Shown: positions 8,801-17,091 of the stretch, piece by piece | Layout of the letters: the number at the start of each line of letters is the position of its first letter | Numbering within the stretch: position 1 is the first letter of the stretch | Made by a program: the position numbers and the translations under genes | DNA from: Selenomonadaceae bacterium | GTDB taxonomy: Bacteria; Bacillota; Negativicutes; Selenomonadales; Selenomonadaceae | DNA length: 64,000 bases | Assembly (NCBI GenBank): GCA_017549815.1 | Contig: JAFYNH010000037.1 | Span: forward strand, 1 to 64,000 | Direction: 5' to 3' | The notes under the pieces: generated by a model | What the model saw: the letters and a program-made list of their open reading frames with translations, nothing else | The model's database searches: none | Told to the model about the DNA's origin: nothing

Positions 8801-10081
8801 ATGGACAATGTTATAAAAATCGGACTTTTGGGCGCGGGCACAATCGGCGGCAGTGTCATTGAAGTTTTAAAAAATAATCAAGACATAATTGCGCAACGTG
8901 CCAAGACCGAAATTCAGATTAAAAATATTTTGGTTCTGCCGCACGAAATTTCTAAGCTCAAAGAGGCGGGACTCCCTGCCACGAGTAATTACGACGAAAT
9001 TTTGAACGACCCCGAAATTAAAATCGTCGTCGAACTTATAGGCGGTATCAAGCCCGCGAAGGACTTCATTTTAAAGGCAATGGAGCACGGCAAAAACGTC
9101 GTCACCGCCAATAAAGATGTCGTCGCGCAGTTTGGTTACGAACTTTTCGACGCGGCTGATAAATATCAAGTTGATTTCCTGTTCGAGGCGGCAGTTGGCG
9201 GAGCCATTCCAATTATTATGCCGCTTAAACGTTCCTTGACGGCGAATAAAATCACGGAAGTTTTGGGCATAGTCAACGGCACGACAAATTACATGCTTAC
9301 AAAAATGAGCGATAGCGGTGCGGATTATGATACTGTTTTAAAAGAGGCGCAATCTCACGGCTACGCTGAGGCTAATCCTGCCGCCGACGTTGAAGGTAAG
9401 GACGCCGCCCGCAAAATCGCTATCCTTGCGTCGATTGCGTTCAATTCCCGCGTTAAGTTTGAAGATGTCACTATGGAAGGCATTACGCACATTACGCCCG
9501 AAGATATTGCCTATGCCGCAGAACTTGGCTACGTCGTGAAACTTTTGGCGGTCGCTCGCAATACGGAGCTTGGAATTGACGTTCGAGTTAATCCTGTGTT
9601 CTTGTCGAAAACTCATCCGCTTGCTGCAGTCAGCGGCGTCCTCAACGCAATTTTCGTTCGCGGCTATCCTATTGAAGAGGCAATGTTTTTCGGACCCGGC
9701 GCGGGCAAGCCGACTGCCTCCGCCGTTGTCAGCGATATTATTGAAATTACTCGCGGACTTCAACGCGGCTCGACAGGTCGTTTCGGTTGCACGTGCTATC
9801 ATCAATTCCCGATTTGCCCCGTCGAAGAAACTGTTTCCTCTTATTATATCCGCTTGCTTGTTGAAGATAAGCCCGGCGTTCTCGGTAAAATCGCGACGAC
9901 TTTCGGCAATGTTGATGTCAGCTTAAAATCGGTCGTACAGACACGGACGGAACTCGAAGCCCACGTTGAGATTGTCGTTATAACTCACGCCGTTAAGCAT
10001 AAAAATATCGTGGAGGCGCAGGCGGCGTTAAAGGCTTTGTCCGTCGTCGATGAAATTTTCAATGTGATTCGCGTTGAGTGA
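8801..10081 (+). CDS. hom: Homoserine dehydrogenase
   Basis: This 426-residue enzyme reduces aspartate semialdehyde to homoserine with NAD(P)H, the branch step to threonine and methionine. It has a Rossmann motif GLLGAGTIGG (residues 8-17) and 'TANKDVVA'. The family signature region runs through 'VEGKDAARKIAILASIAF' with its catalytic Lys and Asp. A C-terminal ACT domain ('LLVEDKPGVLGKIATTFG' onward, about residues 350-426) is the usual site for feedback control by threonine. AAGGAGG sits 9 nt before the ATG. The stop overlaps a possible GTG start of thrB, so the two genes form an operon. No thrC follows. Confidence 0.95.
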   Translation: MDNVIKIGLLGAGTIGGSVIEVLKNNQDIIAQRAKTEIQIKNILVLPHEISKLKEAGLPATSNYDEILNDPEIKIVVELIGGIKPAKDFILKAMEHGKNVVTANKDVVAQFGYELFDAADKYQVDFLFEAAVGGAIPIIMPLKRSLTANKITEVLGIVNGTTNYMLTKMSDSGADYDTVLKEAQSHGYAEANPAADVEGKDAARKIAILASIAFNSRVKFEDVTMEGITHITPEDIAYAAELGYVVKLLAVARNTELGIDVRVNPVFLSKTHPLAAVSGVLNAIFVRGYPIEEAMFFGPGAGKPTASAVVSDIIEITRGLQRGSTGRFGCTCYHQFPICPVEETVSSYYIRLLVEDKPGVLGKIATTFGNVDVSLKSVVQTRTELEAHVEIVVITHAVKHKNIVEAQAALKALSVVDEIFNVIRVE

Positions 10082-10086
10082 TTGCC

Positions 10087-11112
10087 ATGAAAAAAAATAT
10101 TCCAACCAACAGAAAATCGCTCAAGGCTATTACTTTGAAAATGCGTCAGGAAAATCCTCAGCCCATTAACAATCCGCCGCCGCAAAATTCTTTCCGCGCA
10201 GTCGTCAAAGTTCCGGGCACTTCGGCTAATTGCGGACCGGGCTTTGACTGCTTGGGCTTGGCGACGACGATTTATAATTATTTAGATTTGACTTTGCTCC
10301 GCGCCAATAAAATTATCGTCGAGTCGAAGGGCACAGGCTCGGAGAGTATTCCGCACGGCAGAAGAAATCTCGCTTGGCAAGCCGTAAGGAGACTTTTACA
10401 GGAAGTCAAGCGCGAAGACGAATTTAAGGGCGCGATTATCCGCATGAAAAATAACGTGCCGATTTCTCGCGGGCTGGGTTCAAGCTCGACGGCGATAGTT
10501 GCGGGTTTGACGGCGGCTAATGAAATTTTAGGCTCGCCGCTCGATAAAAACGGACTTTTAAAATTGGCAACGGAGATTGAAGGGCACCCCGATAACGTCG
10601 CGCCCGCGATTTTTGGCGGCTTTACGGTCAGCGTTATGGACAAGGGCGAAGTTCAAACATTTTCCTTTCAGCCGCGCATAAAATTAAAATTGGTCGTGGC
10701 GGTTCCCGAATTCGAGTTATCAACGCGATTGGCGCGAAAAGTTTTGCCTAAAAATATTTCCCTGAAGGACGCAGTATTTAACGTCAGTCGGGCGTCAATG
10801 TTAATCGCGGCGTTGGTCGAGGGGCGCGAAGAATTTTTGCCGATAGCCTTTGACGACGCACTTCATCAGCCCTATAGAAAAAAATTAGTGCCGGGCATGA
10901 GCGAAGTTTTTACAGCGGCAAGGAACGCGGGAGCCTTAGGCGCGGCAATATCGGGCGCAGGTTCATGTTTAATAGCTTTCACGACCGCGCAGAGTCAGCT
11001 TGAAAATAAAATCGCGGCGGCTATGGTCGAGACGTTCAAAGCGCATAACGTTCAATCATACGCGCTGATTCTGGACGTTGACAGGCACGGCGCACAGATT
11101 ATCAGAAATTAA
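10087..11112 (+). CDS. thrB: Homoserine kinase
   Basis: This GHMP-family kinase phosphorylates homoserine to O-phosphohomoserine in threonine synthesis. 'VPGTSANCGPGFDCLGLA' is the N-terminal substrate site, 'PISRGLGSSSTA' (about residue 130) is the ATP-binding loop, and 'AISGAGSCLIAF' is the C-terminal motif 3. The product of 341 residues is some 35 longer than usual at the N terminus. The start is uncertain: ATG 10087 is used, but a GTG at 10078 overlapping the hom stop and an ATG at 10141 are alternatives, and none has a strong ribosome site. Position directly after hom supports the call. Confidence 0.9.
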   Translation: MKKNIPTNRKSLKAITLKMRQENPQPINNPPPQNSFRAVVKVPGTSANCGPGFDCLGLATTIYNYLDLTLLRANKIIVESKGTGSESIPHGRRNLAWQAVRRLLQEVKREDEFKGAIIRMKNNVPISRGLGSSSTAIVAGLTAANEILGSPLDKNGLLKLATEIEGHPDNVAPAIFGGFTVSVMDKGEVQTFSFQPRIKLKLVVAVPEFELSTRLARKVLPKNISLKDAVFNVSRASMLIAALVEGREEFLPIAFDDALHQPYRKKLVPGMSEVFTAARNAGALGAAISGAGSCLIAFTTAQSQLENKIAAAMVETFKAHNVQSYALILDVDRHGAQIIRN

Positions 11113-11292
11113 AAGCTCTTTCCTCGCGACGTAACTAAGAAATAAATTTGCGATAAAAAGCGGCTTGCTCCGCTCGGAACAGGTCGCTGATTTTTTTGTG
11201 CCGACAAAATTCTAATCAAAAATTAAATGACAAAGCCCTTGACTTTTTGTCTAATTGGTGTTAAGGTTGCAACCAAAAGAGAGGTGAACGAC
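11113..11292 (+). promoter_or_regulatory. Intergenic region before grpE with putative promoter and palindrome
   Basis: TTGACT at 11239-11244 is a good -35. The hexamer 17 bp further on (TAAGGT, 11262-11267) is a weak -10. A perfect 10-bp palindrome GGTTGCAACC (11265-11274) overlaps that -10 and could be an operator, but it matches no heat-shock element I know. No CIRCE (TTAGCACTC-N9-GAGTGCTAA) is present. A weak hairpin AGCGG / CCGCT near 11157-11173 may end thrB transcription. Confidence 0.35.
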
Positions 11293-11865
11293 TTGGCGGA
11301 AGAAAAAAAGGTCGTCGTGAACAATGAGGACGGCGACAGCGCAGAAATAAATTTACAGATGAAACAACCTGAACCCGAAGTTGAAGGATTTATTCCCGAC
11401 ATTTCGGCGGAGCTTGAAAATTTAAAGGCGGAACTTAGCGCGAAGGACGACAGATTTTTGAGACTGCAAGCGGACTTCGACAACTTCAGAAAACGCACTG
11501 CCAAAGAAAAATTAGAAGTCGCGGCGGTGATTGAGCAAGCGTTTTTAAAAGATTTGTTGCCTTTACTCGACAATCTTAGTCGGGCGTCGGAGGCGGCTGA
11601 AAATGCCGAGAATTCCGACGTTGAAACTCTTCGCAAGGGAATCGAGATGATTAAACAAGAGACCGTAGCCGTCATGGGCAAGCACGGACTCGAACCGATT
11701 GACACTTTGAATAAACCGTTCGACCCGAATTATCATCAAGCGGTTGGCACGATTAGAGACGAGACTAAGGAAGACGGAATCATTGCCGCCGAACTTCAAC
11801 GCGGTTATATCGCTCGCGGCAGGGTGATTCGTCCAAGCATGGTGCAAGTTGTTAATAATTCTTAA
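11293..11865 (+). CDS. grpE: Nucleotide exchange factor GrpE
   Basis: This 190-residue protein releases ADP from DnaK. An acidic N terminus is followed by a long helix ('ENLKAELSAKDDRFLRLQADFDNFRKR' region) and the C-terminal beta domain with 'PNYHQAVGT' and 'GYIARGRVIRPSMVQV', the GrpE signature. The start is taken as TTG at 11293 because AGAGGTG lies 8 nt upstream. An ATG at 11227 would add 22 residues unlike other GrpE and sits inside the promoter region. dnaK follows after 15 bp. No hrcA repressor gene precedes it, unlike most Firmicutes. Confidence 0.93.
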   Translation: MAEEKKVVVNNEDGDSAEINLQMKQPEPEVEGFIPDISAELENLKAELSAKDDRFLRLQADFDNFRKRTAKEKLEVAAVIEQAFLKDLLPLLDNLSRASEAAENAENSDVETLRKGIEMIKQETVAVMGKHGLEPIDTLNKPFDPNYHQAVGTIRDETKEDGIIAAELQRGYIARGRVIRPSMVQVVNNS

Positions 11866-11880
11866 CAGGAGGAATTCTTT

Positions 11881-13722
11881 ATGAGTAAAGTCATTGGTAT
11901 AGATTTAGGAACTACGAACAGCGTCGTCAGCGTCATTGAGGGCGGCGAACCAACAGTTATCACCAACCCCGAAGGTAGCAGAATCACGCCGTCAGTTGTC
12001 GGTTTTACTAAAGACGGTCAACGCCTCGTCGGGCAGTTGGCAAAGCGTCAAGCCGTCAGCAACCCCGATAGAACAATTTCTTCTATCAAGCGTCACATGG
12101 GCGAGAGCTACAAAGTTTCTATCGACGGCAAGGATTACACGCCGCAAGAAATTTCCGCAATGGTTCTTCAAAAACTCAAAGCCGACGCGGAAGCTTATTT
12201 GGGCGAAACCGTCACACAAGCCGTTATCACCGTCCCCGCTTACTTCAACGACGCGCAACGTCAAGCGACTAAGGACGCCGGCACAATCGCGGGCTTGGAA
12301 GTTCTGCGCATAATTAACGAGCCGACTGCCGCCGCGCTTGCCTACGGTTTGGATAAGGACAACGACGAAACGATTTTGGTTTTTGACTTGGGCGGCGGTA
12401 CCTTCGACGTTTCGATTTTGGAACTCGACGAACATACCTTTGAAGTTAAGGCGACCAGCGGCGATACCCATTTGGGCGGCGACGACTTCGATAAAAAAGT
12501 TATGGACTGGATGGTTGCCGAATTTAAAAAGCAAAACGGCATAGATCTTTCCGTTGATAAAATGAGTGCGCAACGTCTTATCGAGGCGGCTGAAAAAGCT
12601 AAAATCGAACTTAGCTCCATGACTTCGACAAATATTAATCTGCCGTTTATCACAGCCGACGCTACTGGTCCGAAACATTTAGACTTGACGTTGACAAGAG
12701 CAAAGTTTGACGATTTAACCCGCGACCTCGTTGAAAGAACTATGGAACCGACTCGCAACGCTATGAAAGACGCGGGCTTGACGGGCAAAGATATTGATAA
12801 AATAATTTTGGTCGGCGGCTCGTCCAGAATCCCTGCCGTACAAAATGCAATTCGCGAAATTCTCGGCAAAGAGCCTTCCAAAGGCATTAACCCTGATGAA
12901 TGCGTTTCAATCGGCGCGGCAATTCAAGGCGGCGTGTTAGCTGGCGAATTCGGCAAGGGCAATGAAATTCTTTTGCTCGACGTAACGCCATTGTCTCTTG
13001 GCATTGAAACACTCGGCGGCGTCTGCACAAGGATTATCGAACGCAATACGACAATTCCGACGCAAAAATCGCAAGTCTTTTCGACAGCGGCGGACGGTCA
13101 AACCAGCGTTGAAATTCACGTTTTACAGGGCGAACGCGAAATGGCGGCAGGTAATAAGACACTCGGACGCTTTGTATTAAGCGATATTCCGCCTGCACCG
13201 CGTGGCGTTCCGCAAATCGAAGTTACTTTCGACATCGACCGCAACGGCATTGTCAACGTTTCGGCTAAAGATAAAAGCACTGGCAAGGAACAGAAAATTA
13301 CGATTCAATCTTCGAGCGGTATGAGCAAGGAAGATATTGACCGCATGGTTGACGAGGCTAAAGCTCACGAGGCTGAAGATAAGAAAAAGCGCGAAGCGGC
13401 TGACGCTAAGAACGATGCCGAACATACGGTTTATCAGGCGGAGAAAACTTGCAAGGACTTCGAAGGCAAAGTTGACGACGACTTGATTAAAAATGTTCGC
13501 ACCGCCGCGCAGAATCTTAAAGACAAACTCGACAGCGATACCGAGACGCTTAAGAAGTTGACGGAAGAAGTTCGTCAGGCTCTCTACAAGCTTAGCGAGG
13601 CGGCTTATAAAGCGGGCGCGACTCCGAATCAGGGCGAGCCTAATGCCGACTTCACACAGCAACAGTCGAATAAAAAGGACGATGACACAATCGACGCGGA
13701 ATGGAATGAACAAAAGAAATAA
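11881..13722 (+). CDS. dnaK: Chaperone protein DnaK (Hsp70)
   Basis: This 613-residue cytosolic Hsp70 folds client proteins with DnaJ and GrpE. It has the ATPase phosphate loops GIDLGTTNS (residues 5-13) and '[16 protein letters not shown]', the adenosine motif '[12 protein letters not shown]', and the linker '[13 protein letters not shown]'. A substrate domain follows with '[11 protein letters not shown]', then an alpha-helical lid and a short acidic tail. Length and motifs are complete. AGGAGG lies 8 nt before the ATG. It is in operon with grpE; a hairpin separates it from dnaJ. Confidence 0.98.
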   Translation: MSKVIGIDLGTTNSVVSVIEGGEPTVITNPEGSRITPSVVGFTKDGQRLVGQLAKRQAVSNPDRTISSIKRHMGESYKVSIDGKDYTPQEISAMVLQKLKADAEAYLGETVTQAVITVPAYFNDAQRQATKDAGTIAGLEVLRIINEPTAAALAYGLDKDNDETILVFDLGGGTFDVSILELDEHTFEVKATSGDTHLGGDDFDKKVMDWMVAEFKKQNGIDLSVDKMSAQRLIEAAEKAKIELSSMTSTNINLPFITADATGPKHLDLTLTRAKFDDLTRDLVERTMEPTRNAMKDAGLTGKDIDKIILVGGSSRIPAVQNAIREILGKEPSKGINPDECVSIGAAIQGGVLAGEFGKGNEILLLDVTPLSLGIETLGGVCTRIIERNTTIPTQKSQVFSTAADGQTSVEIHVLQGEREMAAGNKTLGRFVLSDIPPAPRGVPQIEVTFDIDRNGIVNVSAKDKSTGKEQKITIQSSSGMSKEDIDRMVDEAKAHEAEDKKKREAADAKNDAEHTVYQAEKTCKDFEGKVDDDLIKNVRTAAQNLKDKLDSDTETLKKLTEEVRQALYKLSEAAYKAGATPNQGEPNADFTQQQSNKKDDDTIDAEWNEQKK

Positions 13723-13746
13723 ATAATTCGTGATAAATCGCTTGCA

Positions 13747-13784
13747 GGGGAGGGAGACAAATTCTCTCTCCCCGTTGTTTGTTT
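13747..13784 (+). terminator. Hairpin between dnaK and dnaJ
   Basis: A stem of 11 pairs (GGGGAGGGAGA, 13747-13757, with TCTCTCTCCCC, 13763-13773; one G-T) has a 5-nt loop and is followed by GTTGTTTGTTT. It is a strong stem with an imperfect U tract. It could be a partial terminator or an mRNA-stability element that sets DnaK above DnaJ. Confidence 0.6.
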
Positions 13785-13797
13785 AAGGAGGCAAATT

Positions 13798-14973
13798 ATG
13801 GCGGACAAGAAAGATTATTATGAGGTTTTGGGCGTCAACAAGAATTCGACGGACGATGAAATTAAAAAGGCTTATCGCAAAATGGCGCGGAAATATCACC
13901 CCGACTTAAATCGCGACGACCCCAAAACCGCCGAAGCCAAGATGAAAGAAATCAACGAGGCTTACGACATTTTAAAGGATAAAGAAAAACGGGCGCAGTA
14001 CGATCAATTCGGACATGCGGCATTTTCGGGCGCGGGCTATGGTGGCGCGGGCGGCGGAACTTATACCAACGTAAACATGGAGGATTTTGAAAATATCTTC
14101 CATAATATGGGCGGCGGCTTTGGTGACATTTTCGAGCAATTTTTCGGCGGCGGTCGGAGTCGGACTCGTAAAAAGAGAGGACCAGAAAAAGGCGCGGATC
14201 TTCGCTACGATTTGAGGCTTACGTTTGAAGAGGCGGCTTTTGGCAAAAAGATGACGATTAAAGTCCCGCGTATGGAGACTTGCGAGGAATGCGGCGGCAC
14301 GGGAGCTAAAAAAGGCACTACGCCTGATGAATGCCCCGATTGTCACGGAACGGGTATGCGCCAGACGACGACGCGAACTCCTATTGGCGTTATTTCAAAT
14401 TCGCGTCCTTGCGAACGTTGTCATGGCACGGGGCAGATTGTCAAAAATCCTTGCGAGCATTGTCACGGCGCGGGCAAAATCAGAGTTGAGCGCGATATAG
14501 ATCTCAACGTTCCTAAGGGCGTCGATGAAGGGCAACGTCTTAAAATTGCGGGCGGCGGTCAAGCGGGCGAACGCGGCGGAGCCCCCGGCGATTTATATGT
14601 TTATATCATTATTAAACCGCATAATATTTTCGTGCGCGACGGTATCGACGTTCATTGCGAAGTACCGATTAGCTTTGTACAGGCGGCATTAGGCGCGACG
14701 ATTGAGGCTCCGACGATTGACGGCAAAATTGATTTGATGATTCCCGAAGGCACTCAATCGGGGCAAGTGCTTAAGATTCGCGGCAAGGGTATTCCTGTTT
14801 TGCGTGGCGAAGGTCGCGGCGACGAGTATGTTAAAATAAAAGTCCTCACGCCGCAAAATCTTTCGAGCCGTCAGAAAAAACTTCTGCGCGAATTCGAGGA
14901 CGGTGGCTCCGACAGTAAAAATAATCCCGAAAAGAAATCTTTCTTCGACAAGCTCAAGGACTTATTTGAATGA
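13798..14973 (+). CDS. dnaJ: Chaperone protein DnaJ (Hsp40)
   Basis: This 391-residue co-chaperone stimulates the DnaK ATPase. An N-terminal J domain carries HPD in 'RKYHPDLNRDD', followed by a Gly/Phe-rich region. Four CxxCxGxG zinc modules are all present (CEECGGTG, CPDCHGTG, CERCHGTG, CEHCHGAG). The two C-terminal beta domains complete the type I architecture. GGAGG lies 7 nt before the ATG. It probably ends the heat-shock operon, since a terminator follows. Confidence 0.97.
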   Translation: MADKKDYYEVLGVNKNSTDDEIKKAYRKMARKYHPDLNRDDPKTAEAKMKEINEAYDILKDKEKRAQYDQFGHAAFSGAGYGGAGGGTYTNVNMEDFENIFHNMGGGFGDIFEQFFGGGRSRTRKKRGPEKGADLRYDLRLTFEEAAFGKKMTIKVPRMETCEECGGTGAKKGTTPDECPDCHGTGMRQTTTRTPIGVISNSRPCERCHGTGQIVKNPCEHCHGAGKIRVERDIDLNVPKGVDEGQRLKIAGGGQAGERGGAPGDLYVYIIIKPHNIFVRDGIDVHCEVPISFVQAALGATIEAPTIDGKIDLMIPEGTQSGQVLKIRGKGIPVLRGEGRGDEYVKIKVLTPQNLSSRQKKLLREFEDGGSDSKNNPEKKSFFDKLKDLFE

Positions 14974-14989
14974 AATTTTTAAACTATCT

Positions 14990-15014
14990 CTGCGTCGAGG
15001 CGCGGGGATTTTTT
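14990..15014 (+). terminator. Terminator after dnaJ
   Basis: A short stem CTGCG / CGCGG with a 6-nt loop (14990-15005) is followed by GGATTTTTTATT. The stem is modest. Confidence 0.5.
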
Positions 15015-15025
15015 ATTATCTTGAT

Positions 15026-15054
15026 TTGATTCTTTGTAATACTTGCTATATAAT
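15026..15054 (+). promoter_or_regulatory. SigmaA-like promoter for the coiled-coil pair
   Basis: TTGATT (15026-15031), a 17-bp spacer and TATAAT (15049-15054) lie directly after the dnaJ terminator. An untranslated leader of about 70 nt precedes the first gene. Confidence 0.65.
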
Positions 15055-15133
15055 AATTTAAATTCGATAACATTCAGAGTTAAGGAAGACAGGCACGACG
15101 AATACATTTAGTACTTGAAAGGCGGAGATTAGA

Positions 15134-15400
15134 ATGGCAACACCAGAAGAACGGATTGACAAACTCGAAACAAGATTCACGACGTTAGAACAGCAATTTG
15201 CGACGACAATGTCAAAAGTTGAATCGCTAGCTGAAGAAGCAAAACAACAGCGCGAAGACATCAGACAACTGAACGCTAAGATTGATTCAAAATTTGATAA
15301 TCTGAGCAACCAAATTCATAATCTTAAAATCGCGGCGGTCGTCGGATTCAGCGCAATCGTAGTAGCAGCCGTCGGAATAGTTTTTACCGCGTTAAAGTAA
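15134..15400 (+). CDS. Small coiled-coil protein with C-terminal membrane anchor (copy 1)
   Basis: The protein has 88 residues. Residues 5-65 have heptad-like Leu/Ile spacing (ERIDKLETRFTTLEQQF and following) typical of a coiled coil. A single hydrophobic segment near residues 68-85 (AAVVGFSAIVVAAVGIVF) anchors the C terminus. No enzymatic motif is seen. The layout resembles XhlA-like or other small tail-anchored coiled-coil proteins, but I cannot assign a family. GGCGGAG lies about 7 nt before the ATG. The following gene is a close paralogue, so this is a local duplication. Confidence 0.7.
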   Translation: MATPEERIDKLETRFTTLEQQFATTMSKVESLAEEAKQQREDIRQLNAKIDSKFDNLSNQIHNLKIAAVVGFSAIVVAAVGIVFTALK

Positions 15401-15552
15401 TTTATCCAAAGGTAGTGATTAAAATGGCAGCACCAGAAGAACGGATTGACAAACTCGAAACAAGATTCACGACGTTAGAACAACAATTTGCAACGACGAT
15501 GGCAAAAGTTGATTCACTCGCCGAAGAAGCAAAACAACAGCGCGAAGACATC
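15134..15552 (+). repeat. Direct repeat: duplicated 5' halves of the coiled-coil genes
   Basis: Bases 15134-15262 and 15424-15552 are nearly identical (about 10-15 differences by eye, mostly at third positions). This implies a recent tandem duplication followed by divergence of the 3' halves. Confidence 0.7.
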
Positions 15553-15786
15553 AGGCGATTAAATGAGCGTCAGGACGCAATGCAAGCCCAGCATAACGCC
15601 GACATGAAAGAAATTCGCGAAGACATCAAAGGGGCAGTCAAACACATTCAAGGCTTAACGATAGCCTCAATGGTCGGGATAGTAGCGATTGCAGTTGGAG
15701 TATTGGGTTTTCTGTGGACAACGGCGCGAAGTATGGAGCCGCCCGCGCAGGTTCAAACTCAAACCATCGAATCAGTATCGAAATAG
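15424..15786 (+). CDS. Small coiled-coil protein with membrane segment (copy 2)
   Basis: The protein has 120 residues. Its first 42 residues are almost identical to copy 1, also at DNA level. It then diverges into a longer coiled coil ('DIRRLNERQDAMQAQHNADMKEIREDI'). A transmembrane segment follows ('GLTIASMVGIVAIAVGVLGFLW'), then a 22-residue polar tail. The ATG at 15424 is used because its N terminus matches copy 1; a GTG at 15415 is in frame. The two genes share one promoter and the terminator downstream. Function is unknown. Confidence 0.7.
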   Translation: MAAPEERIDKLETRFTTLEQQFATTMAKVDSLAEEAKQQREDIRRLNERQDAMQAQHNADMKEIREDIKGAVKHIQGLTIASMVGIVAIAVGVLGFLWTTARSMEPPAQVQTQTIESVSK

Positions 15787-15788
15787 AA

Positions 15789-15821
15789 AAAAAATCCCTT
15801 CGACGTGAAAGGGATTTTTTT
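15789..15821. terminator. Bidirectional terminator
   Basis: AAAAATCCCTT / AAGGGATTTTT with a loop of about 8 nt lies between the convergent coiled-coil pair and the pseudopilin gene. A- and T-runs on both sides make it work in both directions. It overlaps the pseudopilin stop codon. Confidence 0.85.
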
Positions 15822-16347
15822 ATTCTGTTAAATCTGCGCGGATTCGTCCAACGCTATCAAACTTTATAAATTTTTTCTTTTTAAGATTCGACGTAAAAAC
15901 CAAAGTAGCACTGTTAAGAATCGAATTATCGCATTTAATTTTCGCTTTACCTTCTTCGTCAAACTCAATTTTTATGCTGTTCGTTACCTCATGATCTTTA
16001 AGATTAATCTTTACACCGTTCGAGAAATAATGCGGTTCGCGCAGAGCTTTTTTATTATTATCTTTCCCTCTGAAAATTTGGTAGCCATTCTTTTCGGGCG
16101 TGATTATTAAATTTACATCTACGCCAGTTTCATTTATTATCCCAGTCTGCCCCATTCCTTTATCTGAAATTTTGCTAGACCTGCCCATTGACTGAATATA
16201 TCTCAAGTCGCTGTAAAAATGTTTAATCTCGTAGTCGAGTGAAACCCTGTCGATAATTCGGGCGGCGTTCGGCACGGCAACTTTCACAAGCACCGCGATT
16301 ATTATTGTCGCCAAAATAATTTCGATTGTCGCTAAGCCCCGTTGCAT
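15820..16347 (-). CDS. Type II/IV pseudopilin-like protein
   Basis: The 175-residue product starts MQRGLATIEIILATIIIAVL. A short basic leader ends in Gly-4, then a Leu, with Glu five residues into the mature part and a hydrophobic helix. This is the class III (prepilin-peptidase) signal of type IV pilins and type II pseudopilins. The C-terminal domain is unassigned. The ATG at 16347 is chosen because AGGTGA precedes it and the pilin leader begins there; the longer open frame runs through ftsE. The start lies 5 bp after the ftsE stop, so it is cotranscribed with ftsE, pilC and pilT. Confidence 0.8.
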   Translation of the reverse strand: MQRGLATIEIILATIIIAVLVKVAVPNAARIIDRVSLDYEIKHFYSDLRYIQSMGRSSKISDKGMGQTGIINETGVDVNLIITPEKNGYQIFRGKDNNKKALREPHYFSNGVKINLKDHEVTNSIKIEFDEEGKAKIKCDNSILNSATLVFTSNLKKKKFIKFDSVGRIRADLTE

Positions 16348-16351
16348 TTCG

Positions 16352-17080
16352 TCACCTGAAAAAAAATCTGTCGAAAGGTGATTCTTCCTTAGGCTCATCT
16401 TTTGAATAAGCACCACGAGCCGCGTCGCGAATAATTCTGCCGCTTGCAATTTCGATAACACGCCTTTGCATTTGGTCAACGATAGTTTTATCGTGCGTCG
16501 CCATAACAATCGTAGTGCCCGCCGCGTTGATTCGCTGAAAAATATCCATAATGTCCCAACTAGTTTCTGGGTCAAGATTGCCCGTCGGTTCGTCGGCTAT
16601 CACAATGCGCGGGTCATTGACAATCGCTCTAGCTATCGCGACGCGCTGTTGTTCGCCGCCCGATAACTGCGCGGGAAAACTTTTAAACTTATCGCGCAAG
16701 CCGACAATATCAAGCACAGTATCAACGCTCCGTTGCATGATTTTGCGCGGAGCCTCAATAACCTGCATTGCAAACGCCACGTTCTCATAAACAGTCTTTT
16801 CCTCAAGCAAACGATAATCTTGAAAAATCACGCCGAGTTTTCGCCGCAAATAGGGAACTTCATTAGGCTTGAGCTTGCTGACATCTTTGCCATTAACTAT
16901 GACGCTCCCCGACGTGGCAATTTCTTCGTGCATTAAAAGTTTCATCAACGTCGATTTGCCACTGCCCGAAGTCCCGACGATAAATACAAATTCGCCGCGA
17001 TTAATATCGAGACTTACCTTGTCGAGCGCGACAACACCGTTTGCCTTATAAATTTTCGTCACGTCTTTTAGATGAATCAT
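16352..17080 (-). CDS. ftsE: Cell division ATP-binding protein FtsE
   Basis: This 242-residue ABC ATPase has Walker A GTSGSGKST, Q-loop 'VIFQDYRLL', signature LSGGEQQRVAIARA, Walker B 'IVIADEPTGNLD' and the H-loop 'MATHD'. The sequence is FtsE-like throughout ('MIHLKDVTKIYKANGVVALDKVS', 'LRRKLGVIFQDYRLL'). FtsEX normally controls peptidoglycan hydrolases at the septum. No FtsX gene follows; the pseudopilin gene does instead. The product has an extra acidic/basic tail (about 20 residues). Its place between pilus genes and 3' of PBP1A is odd. Confidence 0.93.
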   Translation of the reverse strand: MIHLKDVTKIYKANGVVALDKVSLDINRGEFVFIVGTSGSGKSTLMKLLMHEEIATSGSVIVNGKDVSKLKPNEVPYLRRKLGVIFQDYRLLEEKTVYENVAFAMQVIEAPRKIMQRSVDTVLDIVGLRDKFKSFPAQLSGGEQQRVAIARAIVNDPRIVIADEPTGNLDPETSWDIMDIFQRINAAGTTIVMATHDKTIVDQMQRRVIEIASGRIIRDAARGAYSKDEPKEESPFDRFFFR

Positions 17081-17091
17081 AAATTTTTCTC

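Noticed and set aside
11113..11292. CIRCE/HrcA operator
   Set aside because: No TTAGCACTC-N9-GAGTGCTAA or near match; only a different 10-bp palindrome.
16348..16575. Longer version of the pseudopilin gene starting at 16575
   Set aside because: The extra 76 codons lie wholly inside ftsE and precede the clear prepilin leader and ribosome site at 16347.
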